Below, piece after piece: positions 11,637 to 23,900 of a stretch of 64,000 bases of DNA; position 1 is the stretch's first letter; every line of letters starts with the position of its first letter. Source of the DNA: Phymorhynchus buccinoides. Lineage: Eukaryota; Mollusca; Gastropoda; Neogastropoda; Raphitomidae. A program made the translations under genes and the position numbers. Location: contig CM065691.1 of assembly GCA_017654935.2 (NCBI GenBank), forward strand, positions 29,945,764-30,009,763, written 5' to 3'. The notes beneath the pieces were generated by a model. That model searched no databases and was not told the origin of the DNA. It saw only the letters and a program-made list of their open reading frames with translations.

Positions 11637-13120
11637 ACAATTCTTACAAACAAAATTGTGCCCAAACAAATAATCCCTCTACATAGCGTTTCTCCAACGA
11701 TAGAAACACAGACCACGAGAATCTGTAACAATATCGTGTTCAAACGCGAAGTACGATTTATGAACTGTGCCATTTAATCTGGATTACATCCAATAAAAAG
11801 AGTTCCAACAAAATAACATTTTAAAAAATCCACACAGAGAGTCAAAGCAAAATTCTACATAGCAAATGCTGACAAAAGAATAATGACTGTAACAAAACAT
11901 TAGGCTAATGGGGCCATGTACCGTGCACCTAGTACAAGATTTTACATACTGTGTAACATACTACCTCCATAACAATTTCTTTGGGACAATGTTATAAAAT
12001 ATACAATTTGATCTGGCAAGCGTTCTAATCCCCAGAACACACAGCAAACACTATATGAAAGGCAACCGAATAATACGTGAGCGTAAATAGACTTAGTGAA
12101 ATGAAACAACTCTAAATGAAATGCTTATGAGCAAATGCGTAACAATTTAAGTTCTTGAAACAATGCACAAATATTCATTTTAAAAAAACATAAACAAACT
12201 TCCTTATCCAATCACACAGACTCTAACAATCTTGTCTTATTCATTCACCCACGCATTGCATAAACACGCACTTCATCTGACACTGTGTTAAAATGAATCT
12301 AATGACCATGATGTTTATCTGCTAAGAACACAGTAAGACCTTGCAAAAAAGATTACCGAAAAGTAGCAACACCAAGTTATCATATCATATGCAAACGGGA
12401 TGGGCAAACAGTGCAATATTGGATAGTTATATCTCCAGAACATATCATATTTTCTTGGCCTCTTTTTTTCCTCCTCCAAATTTTTTATTTTAAGTAATAA
12501 AAAAAATTGATGATCAAAAGCATTGTACTGTATGTACAGTTGGCTATATAGCATGACGCAGCAGTACAATGTAATATAAAGCACATATGCTATTATCTTG
12601 TTTGTACATGTTTGTTCAGCAGACGAAGCATAGCCACCTCCCGTGTACGTCTTAACAAACATTTCCCATACAAAATCACATGCATGTGTTATAAGTATCA
12701 AAGCACGACGTCATGAAGCTCAAAAGTCCAGTTCTAAAACCATGCACAAAAACAACAACTTTGGGAGTTTGAATAAACTTGACCACAAATGCTTTCATTC
12801 ACACATTCTTTTTTGGTGATTCGCCATATGGGACTGAATCAGTGTAATGGAAATGAAGAATGGGGATGTAAATGTGAGAGGGTAAAGGTAAACAAAATGG
12901 TAAGTGAAGAGGGCGGTTAGATTTATATATAAATTGGACTTAAAAAAAAAAAGATGAAAGAGAAAGAAAATGGAAACAACAATAAATGAAAATAAAAAGT
13001 AATAAGAACATTAAAAAAAAGAGACTGAAATGGAAGACAACTAAAATGAAAGCAGGGAGACAAGAACTGAAGAAGACCGAGAAAAATAGGAAGACTAGAA
13101 GGGAGTGAAGAGAGGGAATA
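11637..13120. other. AT-rich stretch, no gene seen
   Basis: No exon or repeat could be recognised. It lies downstream of the GRAF stop codon and could be transcribed as 3' untranslated or flanking DNA. Confidence 0.45.
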
Positions 13121-13310
13121 GTTAGTTAGTCTGTTATCGTCCCGTCAACAGCTATGGTTATCTCAGGACTGTCACCGCATACAATTCGACCACGTATAGC
13201 AGAACACACATCAATGTGGCGATCTTTAGTACAACAACAGAACTATCAAAAAGATGATGGTGGTTGTTCAAAGAAAGAAGAAGAATGATTCTTAACAACG
13301 TCCAAAAACC
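13121..13310 (+). repeat. Dispersed repeat, copy interrupted by a short insertion
   Basis: Matches 3697-3806 on both sides of a foreign segment at 13217-13283. The join is ACACATCAATG before the segment and AATGATTCTTAAC after it. Confidence 0.85.
13217..13287 (+). mobile_element. Short (GAA)-tailed retroposon fragment with AATG target duplication
   Basis: Comparison with the empty copy at 3697 defines an insert of about 67 bases flanked by AATG (13213-13216 and 13284-13287). It carries GATGATGGTGGTTGTT and ends in AAAGAAAGAAGAAG. The same end occurs at 57330-57366 (ATGATGGTGGTTGTTTAA), where it follows a non-LTR retrotransposon coding end. It is therefore probably a strongly 5'-truncated copy of that LINE. 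Confidence 0.7.
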
Positions 13311-13973
13311 TTGAAAAAAACCAGTACAATTCACGACATGGCATCTTCATCATTGTACCCTATAGCTCATAATTTCACAGTGCTGGAAATGTTGAGCCAC
13401 TCTACTCTACTTATCAGATCCAGGCTAAAAAAAACACAGTAAAAAAGGATAACAAACACATCCTAGTAAAAAAAACATATAAAAAAGGCCATAAAAGGCA
13501 AATGTGCACAGCAGAATGGGCAACATGTGCCCATAGAGAAGGAATAAGGAGACGCTCAACTCAAATGATCCTTGAAGTAATACATGACATGGATAACTAG
13601 TAAGGAGGGTGGGGGGTGTTCAACTTATTCAGTAATGTACTGTAAAATGGTTCGCTGCTGTTGAATCGGGAATAACAACAAACGGCTGAAAAGCAGGACA
13701 TAGGAGCTCAGACGAAATAAAATGCATGTAGAAGCGCAGGACCAAGGCTGAAATTAAGCACACACTCACACACACATAAGACACACAAACAGGTTCAAAT
13801 GACACGATGTAAAACATCTGAATCTAATGCATCGAAAAGGAAGACACCTAGAAATCTTTGCAATTTGTATACATGTACAATCAAAACGCCAACAGTGACA
13901 GAAGACAAAGAAAAAGAAAAAGAAAAGAATGTGTAATCTAAAGACAAAACAAGTTGGTACATTTACTTGGACC

Positions 13974-14148
13974 CTTCCCCCGAAGACGGAGTGTGGCTGC
14001 CCATGTGGCGGGGTAATAAAAAAACGGTCACACACATAATGTTCTCATCCTTAGCTGATGAATTTGCACCATAGTGTTCAAGTGCTTCGGCTGTTGGGAT
14101 GATCCCTGGAGTCTTTTAGCCAAGGTACGTAAACAAACAAACAAACAA
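13974..14148 (+). mobile_element. Gastropod SINE-like element, copy S1
   Basis: About 175 bases from CCCCCGAAGACGGAGTGTGG through GTTCTCATCC, TGTTCAAGTGCTTCGGCTG and GATCCCTGGAGTCTTTTAGC, with a (CAAA)n tail. It is flanked by ACTTGGACC (13965 and 14149). Six other copies occur in the window. The tail and variable flank duplications indicate LINE-driven retroposition. Confidence 0.85.
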
Positions 14149-15464
14149 ACTTGGACCTTCATTGCAACCATATGGGAGACATTGAGCTGACAATTAAAAA
14201 AGCTGAACAATTACCGGTACTGCACAATTTGGCACACATTTCACAAACGTACGTACGCCAGGAAATATTGTTAACTATTCACCCCTTCCCTCTTCAAAGC
14301 AGTCATTAAGCCACCTCTGATGCTTGCACAATATTTTCCTACAGTGGACAGTCATCGAGATGTTATCCTTTCAGATTTGTGTTCCTGTATTTTGAGGGGT
14401 TGTCTCTAACATCGTACACAATTTCTTTCTTTATGTGTACATTATTCAAAATCTATTAAAAAAATGCACACAAACACACAAGGACATTCACACACACACA
14501 CATAAGCTCATTCACAATCTGCAACCATCTGCAAGCAATCAGGGCAGTTTGAGGCAATGGTTTACTTTCAGAAGCTCCACAGAACACTCATCTTAAAAAT
14601 CATCATTAAAATATATGACTATACAAGAAATCACAACAGAAGCATAAAATGTATTCACAGTTTTAAAAAAGCAACGACATCAGAACACCAACATGATGAT
14701 TGAAATCAATTAAAAAATAAAATGTGAGCTGCCAAAAAAAATCTTGTTAATGTCAAAACTCTTGTTTCAAATTCATTTGCGGCCGTCATGAACAACACAA
14801 AGGAAGAGAAATCAAGACTCGCCCAAACCCAAATTAGTGGTCTGTGTGCTCAATATTGCAAAGTTGGTGTACTATATAAAGTTCACATGCTTGCCGGCTA
14901 AGTCAATAAAGGTACAATGTAAAAACTCCAAAACAAATCACTTCTTTGGCCCTCATACATGATTTTCTCAGCCTTCATAACCAATCTGTCATGCACATTC
15001 AGAGTAAGCAGTCAGTGGGTGGGAAGGAGTGAGGGAGCACTTTTCTCCTTTCGCTCTGGTACTGTCCGCAGCATTATCTTCCGCCTCCTGTGCCACTGAG
15101 CCTGACCACTGGACATGTCATCTGGGAGCCGACTACTGACCACACACAGTCACTCTTCTTCTTCATCATCAACCCATGACGTGGCAAGCAACTTGTGAAC
15201 AGATGTCACCCAAGGGCAGCCATCGCCATACCTCTCAATCACAGATACTGCGGCGGGAGGAAATAACCCACCCGCCAACCTTCACACACATTCGCCGATC
15301 ACTCACGACCAGTGACACCAATTCCAACTTCCTCACTAAAGTTCACACCACTAACAACGCTGCCATTACTCTTCTCATGTGGGGATTGTAAAACAGGAAC
15401 AAAAAAAAAGTTTATAAAAATAAGCCAGCAGGGTGTAGAGAATGCATCAGGGCTCCTAACATAG
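14149..15464 (-). other. Presumed proximal 3' untranslated region of the GRAF gene
   Basis: Follows directly after the GRAF stop codon at 15465 with no splice signal, so at least the first part should be 3' UTR. It is AT-rich and has no coding frame. The end of the transcript cannot be located: several minus-strand AATAAA words exist further left and none stands out. Confidence 0.5.
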
Positions 15465-15559
15465 CTAAGAGTCCAAGAACTCGACGTAGTTTGCAGGAAT
15501 AAGGCCAAATTTCCCGTCAATCTCTCCTTCTAACCATCCAGGCTCTCGCGACGGCCGCA
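15465..15559 (-). CDS. GRAF exon 27: SH3 C-terminal half and stop
   Basis: Acceptor TTTCAG at 15560. Encodes [20 protein letters not shown] then YVEFLDS and a TAG stop at 15467-15465. The ALYDY-type SH3 end (GLIPxNYVEFL) matches GRAF1 almost residue for residue. Confidence 0.97.
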
Positions 15560-17955
15560 CTGAAATCAACAAAACACAGGCTTCATTTCAACAAAAGTCA
15601 TCATTAGGACTACCACTGGTAAAACGTGACAATCACTGAAATCTATCAATCTTTCTATTTTAACTTTTGCTGTGCTTAGATGCTTTGCGTCATAACCAGA
15701 CAGTAATTACAAGATTTGCACAGAGCTAAAATTGGTTACACCATTTTATTTATTTGACAGGACTGGTTTGATATGAGTGTGCGCACGCATACACGCACGC
15801 ACGATCGCGCACACACACAATTCATTTGTTAGCTTACAACATGCATCGTGTTCCATGCTCCCTGTTCTCCCCATTCCCCTCTGCCCATTGCTTTCTACCC
15901 CCCGAAAAAAATTGTTTTAAAACGGAAACAATATCATGATTTCCATTTTGGCTTTACAAAGAAATTAGTAAAGTTGTTGACAAGTTGTTGCCTTGTATCA
16001 ATCTAGGTCATTTGTAGTTATACATCTGGTTCTCTTGAAAATAAATAAATGTGGTGATCAGCTATTTAACTTACTCATGTTCTCAACAAACACTAATGCT
16101 CACACACATGTAAACATAAATATATGCAAATAAACATTAAAAAATGAGAAGAAAGAAAAAAGGAGAGAAATAAACCTTCCAGTGGTCCTAAGCAAAATAT
16201 TATGCATGCCAAGTTCAACTAAAAATACACTACTCCTTGTGTCAGGAAAGATGAGTTTCTCCACATAATTATTAACTTTTTATCTGAAGCATCTGCAAAC
16301 TGCATTTTTCTGTGAGAGGTTTGTGGGTGAGCTTACCGTTGTATATCTTCTGGTTGGCTTCAAACGACAGCTCTGTCTCATGGCCAGCTCTGCAGGCGTA
16401 GCGAGTCACCACAGCCCTGAAACAACCAGCCACTTCAGCAGGTTATCTTACAGAGTAAGACTATTGGTAAGGTAATGGTGACAACAACAGCAATCAAATG
16501 TACCCACATTCCATGCACACATACACATACTTGCACCCACTCACACATGTACACACACAATCACATCAACACACACAAACACATGCATAAACGTGTGCAC
16601 ATACACACACATGCAAACAATCCCAACACACACACACACACACACACACGCAAGCAAACAAGCACACACACAGCACAGCATCACTCTAGGTTACCTGCGG
16701 ATCGGTTTTGAGCCAGAGCTGGACAGACTAGCATGACTGCCTGACAGATTGCCGCCAGCGTTAGGGACAGAGGAGTTCCTGTGGAACAACAATTATCCAC
16801 ATCACAAATATCTACAGGGTATCTAAAAAAAATGTGATGGTGCATGGGAAAAACCTACATAAGTCGCTCAGAATGTTTTGAGCAAAAGCCAAAAATAGTC
16901 AACAACCCCAAAAATATCAATTTTCTATTCAGGGCATATTTATGTATTCTATCAGTATTCACAACATGAAAGGCAATTTTGAATGGTTTCTTTGTTTATT
17001 TGATCGCTTTCTAAATCAAGTCAATAAAAACAAAGAGGCAAAATTGTATCTTCTATGCCCAATTTCTGCAAATGTTCCATTTCGAATGCCAAATTTCAAA
17101 TAATTATAAAATAAAAACTAGACCTAATCCCCTAACACTACAGTATAGGCCAACACCTTTACCGTTGGAAAATTATTGTACTGCTAACATTACACAATTT
17201 AACCCTTTCACCGCCAAAGTCGCATTTTAGCACCACAGTGATTTAACACCTATGTCACTAAAAGGCATCAAATTGGGGTCTATTATCCAAAAACCCTATT
17301 GTCTTAGTTTTGGGAAGTAAGGATAGACCTTATTTTAACATTATGCCACAGAAGAATCCCCAATACTGTAGATGGATTTTGTTCTCTACCCAAGTAAATT
17401 TAATGGGAATTCTTGCCTGAAATATGGCTGGCAGTGAAAGGGTTAATGCTCAGTTCTATTCAAACCCGATCTTCTCATAGTCACCACAAACACATGCACC
17501 TTACTCTTACACAGCATAATGCTTCATACTCTTCATACACAGTCACTTTGATGATTCTAGTGCTCATATTCGTCTTCTTCCTCTTCTTCTTCTTCGATCG
17601 CTCAGACAGTTTCCTGTCAATTATAAGCGCAGATGCGTCATGCTGCCTAAATGCGCCTAACTAATCAATAGTTAGGCCCAACTTCGGCTGGAGCAAATCT
17701 TTTTGAAAGTGTTTCGCGAAAACAGGCAGGAGAATGGACCGGTAAGGCAGAAAGGTAGCACTAGTAGATGACAGTAAGCAAAGGGAAAAGGCAGTCAAAG
17801 AATGGCCTCCCTTCTGCACTCTGAACCTCAAACAGCCTCTCTTCTTTCAAGTCCTCCCTCAAAACAACTCTCTTCAAAACATAATCTTTCTCCTCCTCCT
17901 CCTGCAAAGGTTATCCATTGAGTCATGTATGTGTGCGTGTGTGTGTGTTTTGTTG

Positions 17956-17986
<31 letters not shown>

Positions 17987-20900
17987 ACCTCAAGTTCGTG
18001 TGAGTGTTTTGTGTGTTGTCTAGCTTTTCATTTTGTTAGTATTGTTTTTATCATGATTGTAAGCGCTTAGGGCTTTTGCTAAGATTAAGCGCCCTAAATA
18101 TTCATTATTATTATTATCATTATTATTAAAGAGAGTGACAGATTAGAGGAAGTTACAAGCACAGAACTTCCAGAAGGTGGGGGAAGTATTAACCCACGGG
18201 GGGATAGTGCTCATATGACTTATATACTCAAATTCATGGCATACTAGGCAAACTGTTGTCCCTATCGAGACACGCGTTTCTAATCTAGCTTTTGCATAGA
18301 AAAGAAAAAGGACGTAATAATAGGCACAACAATCGTGTGAACAGTTTAACGGGTTAAAGAGTTAGTCCAGTTAGCCCAAGTCATGGACAGATGCAAACTG
18401 TCAGTGTCCCTGCAGTCCAAGCTTTGCCAAACACTGCCTACTATGCTAAAGCTGGAAATCCAAATCCACATCCACGTTTTCCCCCGACGGCATGACAGCT
18501 TTTTTGTCGTTGTCGTCCTAGGTTCCGTGACGAAACCTGAAGTTTTGAATCCATCCAAACGGAAACGGCACGGCGCCTTTTCTGTTTGAAAGAGATAGTA
18601 CCCTACCTATCCAAACACGACCTTGACCGAAATCTCCCCTTTCCATAGCTGACCGAGGCATTTTTCTTCTCAGATTTCATTCATGGTGCCGTCCCTATTT
18701 TGTGAACAGCAAAGGCAGAATTCGCTACATGCTCCAAAAACTCCCGCCTTGCCGGTGCCGGTTCATGTCTTATGGATTCAGGTAGTAGAAATTTAGTTTG
18801 AGCAATTAACCCCTTGACTGCCAGAGAAATTAAAGAAAAAACGATTGGGCAAACCACGAAAAAGACACCTGATAGAGCCAATCTGGCAAAATGGTCCGGG
18901 GATATAACTCTTGACTGTGTTAGAGTAAAAGCCAACATATCAGGGTTATTCCTCTTCATTTGATGACGTCATCAGGTCAGTACGTAACACGTTGGTGGCA
19001 GTCAAGGGGTTAACGCGACATCATTTTCCCCTTTGTCGGTACCGTTTCCGTGCATGAGGATTTCCAGCTTAACCCCATCCACAGACTTACATGCTTGTTC
19101 CAGTGTAGTCACTGGAGGTTCTCTTCTTTATGCTCCCACTACACCCAGAGCAGAGCAGCAGCAGCAAACACACACACACACACACACACACAAAGCATAA
19201 GCGAAGCAGGTCACTTCTATGTAAAACCAAAAAAACTTAAAACCATGCCACACATGCTCTTCTTCAAGTGCGAAATGACAGCAATTTCTTTCGCTTGGCA
19301 CAATGACTGGAAAGAAGTTAGCAAGCATAAGCATTCTCGTTTTAAACTCATTCCTCTCAACTATGTATAACCCAAGCCCCATTCTATCACATCATAATTG
19401 TGCAAAATTTCCTATATAATTATATTTTTAAAAAATTCAAAACTGGTGGATAATAACCTTTCCATCATGGTTGAATACAATTACGTCTCTGGCATGCCAC
19501 TATCTTCTTCATGTCCACACTTCAACCACGCCCACATCTTATCCATTTTCACTAATGCAAACACTAATTTAAAACAAATGTAGATGATTTGTGTGTGTGG
19601 ATTTCTCTTCTTTTTCACACATGGAAGCACAAGTTTAAAACAACCATCTACAGTTCAGTAATGCAGCAATGACAAAAGTTGTTATTCTGTTAATTAAACT
19701 GATTCATTTGTTGTATAAATACCAAGCACCATAGGATGATGATCACTTCCGGATGATAATAATAAACATCAATTTAACTAGCACCATGATTACCGTAATT
19801 TTCGGGTTATAAGGCGATATTTTTTCCTCCAATTTTGACCTATGCGCCTAATAAACGAGGGCGCCCTATTAGTGAACAAAATCATGAGAAGAGAGGCAAC
19901 GATTGCTGTGTTCAGTTCAGTCTACTGTCAGTCAGACATCGAAAGTGTTCACGAGTCGCCGATACGACGAATACTCACGTTAAAATGCTTCAAAATCCCT
20001 ATTATCGTCCGATATACTGTCCAAACAGATGCTATAACCCTTCATTGGATGTAAAAAGCATCGTTGTAGAGCTCAAAATGCCATAATTCTATCAGTTTTC
20101 GCGAAGAATTGTCCAAACACATCAACAGGAAGCAGCACAAACGGAAGTTCGAGCATTTGAAAGGGGAGCCAACTCTAAGGTCGGTAAGCATTTACAGGAC
20201 GCGTACAGGCTTCAAAGTTTGACTTTCTTTTGCGAGGTGTGTATCGCCTTATAAACGAGGGTGCCTTTTGCTTTAATTTTTTCAGATATTTCTTGAAAAT
20301 TGCCTTAATGATCCAAAAAATATGGTCATTAAACTACCACAATATAGCCATGCACTTAGTTGGACTATAATAAAGTGCAAATATTAATAGATGTGATGTT
20401 CTTTCAAATAACTGACATAAAATAAAAAGTCACTGTATTTTTCCCAACACAAACATATGAATCATAAAGAATTTTTGCTTAATGTACATGCGACTTTAAA
20501 TGCTCCGTGTTCTTCTCTCTTATTCATGTAAAATAAATTCACAAAAGTCAGATAAACAAAATAAAAGAAAAAATGTAGGCAATGAGTAAAAGTTAAAAAA
20601 CTCACAAAGCTGGGGAATCCAGACTGCTGAAGTTCGCATTGCAACGGCTTGCTGCAATAGACAAAACACATTTTCTTTAAAGATTAATGATTCAATAGCA
20701 TTTAAAATACAAGAACAAGGGGATAGATTTCTTCAGGATCGTCCAAAAAAAGAGAACTATTACAAACAGCAGAACTCAGAAACGGGCAACAGCACACAAA
20801 TAAGAAAGCAGCTCACCTCGAGAAAGGGTGTAAAAGGGCCGCGAGGCCCACTTCTAGCCCTAATTACTACTACTACTACTACTTATTTTTACGCAAGCCT

Positions 20901-23900
20901 GTTCTGTTAACTACATAGAAATGCAAAAGCTTACCAACTTACCAATTTGTTTCATAATGTGATGTAAAACTGTGCTTCAGAACCGTATTCTTCTTCTTTG
21001 TCTGCAGTACGTATGTGTCCGGTTTTCAGTTTTCACTGGTCTCCCTGCTGCGTACAGCCGACACATTCTGATTTCGGAGGAGCTCAAAGGAGAAAAATTA
21101 TGTGGAAGATTTTTTTTTTATAAGGCAGGAGAATGAGCCAATAACTGAATAAGTCAGACAGATGGTAGATGATAGAAAGCAAAGGGAAAACGCCGAGTCA
21201 AAGGGAGTGGCAGATTAGAGGAAGTTACAAGCACAGAACTTCAAGAAGGTGGGGAAACTATTTTTACAAAAGACCCCCCGATATCCCCACAGGGAAAGAC
21301 TCGTGGAGAAGGTGGGGTCATCCAGGCACGAGGCATTCACCCACTGCCCCGAGAACTGCATACATTTTCTTCTGAAGCATACCGGTAGTGCTTATATCTA
21401 CTGGGAGCATTACTTCGAGCTTTTGTGTTTTAAAGGCCCTGCACTTGAACCTTAAATATTGGACTATAGATGATTAATATTATTTTTTTTCCGATAGCTG
21501 AGAGCATAAGTAGAAAGGACCAAGCATAGATTTACAATGCACACAAAACCATGCAACAACTGCATATAATTACATGCAACTCAAATCCGCTTTGGTCTTG
21601 AAAACTACACCAGTTTAACTTTGAAATATGACTGTGCTTTAACATCTGTTTTCCTTCGGATTTCAAGCTAAATACAGTGGAACCTCCCTTAAAGACTACA
21701 CCAGTTTAACTTTGAAATATGACTGTGCTTTAACATCTGTTTTCCTTCGGATTTCAAGCTAAATACAGTGGAACCTCCCTTAAAGACTACACCAGTTTAA
21801 CTTTGAAATATGACTGTGCTTTAACATCTGTTTTCCTTCGGATTTCAAGCTAAATACAGTGGAACCTCCCTTAAAGACTACACCAGTTTAACTTTGAAAT
21901 ATGACTGTGCTTTAACATGTTTTCCTTCGGATTTCAAGCTAAATACAGTGGAACCTCCCTTAAAGACTACCAGTTTAACTTTGAAATATGACTGAACATC
22001 TGTTTTCCTTCGGATTTCAAGCTAAATACAGTGGAACCTCCCTTAAAGACTACACCAGTTTAACTTTGAAATATGACTGTGCTTTAACATCTGTTTTCCT
22101 TCGGATTTCTAAATATAAACCTCCCTTAAAGACTCACCAGTTTAACTTTGAAATATGACTGTGCTTTAACATCTTTCGGATTTCAAGCTAAATACAGTGG
22201 AACCTCCCTTAAAGACTACACCAGTTTAACTTTGAAATATGACTGTGCTTTAACATCTGTTTTCCTTCGGATTTCAAGCTAAATACAGTGGAACCTCCCT
22301 TAAAGACTACACCAGTTTAACTTTATGACTGTGCTTTAACATCTGTTTTCCTTCGGATTTCAAGCTAAATACAGTGGAACCTCCCTTAAAGACTACACCA
22401 GTTTAACTTTGAAATATGACTGTGCTTTAACATGTTTTCCTTCGGATTTCAAGCTAAATACAGTGGAACCTCCCTTAAAGACTACACCAGTTTAGCTTTG
22501 AAATATGACTGTGCTTTAACAACATTCGGATTTCAAGCTAAATACAGTGGAACCTCCCTTAAAGACTACACCAGTTTAACTTTGAAATATGACTGTGCTT
22601 TAACATCTGTTTTCCTTCGGATTTCAAAGCTAAATACAGTGGAACCTCCCTTAAAGACTACACCAGTTTAACTTTGAAATATGACTGTGCTTTAACATCT
22701 GTTTTCCTTCGGATTTCAAGCTAAATACAGTGGAACCTCCCTTAAAGACTACACCAGTTTAACTTTGAAATATGACTGTGCTTTAACATCTGTTTTCCTT
22801 CGGATTTCAAGCTAAATACAGTGGAACCTAAAGACTACACCAGTTTAACTTTGAAATATGACTGTGCTTTAACATGTGTTTTCCTTCGGATTTCAAGCTA
22901 AATACAGTGGAACCTCCCTTAAAGACTACACCAGTTTAACTTTGAAATATGACTGTGCTTTAACATGTTTTCCTTCGGATTTCAAGCTAAATACAGTGGA
23001 ACCTCCCTTAAAGACTACACCAGTTTAGCTTTGAAATATGACTGTGCTTTAACATCTGTTTTCCTTCGGATTTCAAGCTAAATACAGTGGAACCTCCCTT
23101 AAAACACCAGTTTAACTTTGAAATATGACTGTGCTTTAACATCTGTTTTCCTTCGGATTTCAAGCTAAATACAGTGGAACCTCCCTTAAAGACACACCAG
23201 TTTAACTTTGAAATATGACTGTGCTTTAACATCTGTTTTCCTTCGGATTTCAAGCTAAATACAGTGGAACCTCCCTTAAAGACTAAACTTTGAAATATGA
23301 CTGTGCTTTAACATCTGTTTTCCTTCGGATTTCAAGCTAAATACAGTGGAACCTCCCTTAAAGACTACACCAGTTTAACTTTGAAATATGACTGTGCAAC
23401 ATCTGTTTTCCTTCGGATTTCAAGCTAAATACAGTGGAACCTCCCTTAAAGACTACACCAGTTTAACTTTGAAATATGACTGTGCTTTAACATCTGCATT
23501 TCAAGCTAAATACAGTGGAACCTCCCTTAAAGACTACACCAGTTTATAAATATGACTGTGCTTTAACATGTTTTCCTTCGGATTTCAAGCTAAATACAGT
23601 GGAACCTCCCTTAAAGACTACACCAGTTTAAAAATATGACTGTGCTTTAACATCTGTTTTCCTTCGGATTTCAAGCTAAATACAGTGGAACCTCCCTTAA
23701 AGACTACACCAGTTTAACTTTGAAATATGACTGTGCTTTAACATCTCCTTCGGATTTCAAGCTAAATACAGTGGAACCTCCCTTAAAGACTATTTAACTT
23801 TGAAATATGACTGTGCTTTAACATCTGTTTTCCTTCGGATTTCAAGCTAAATACAGTGGAACCTCCCTTAAAGACTACACCACCAGTTTAACTTTGAAAT

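Noticed and set aside
19835..20086. Coding region in the TIR element, because a similar frame exists at 52221
   Set aside because: The two copies are DNA-level duplicates of a non-autonomous element. The frames shift between them and show no transposase motif.
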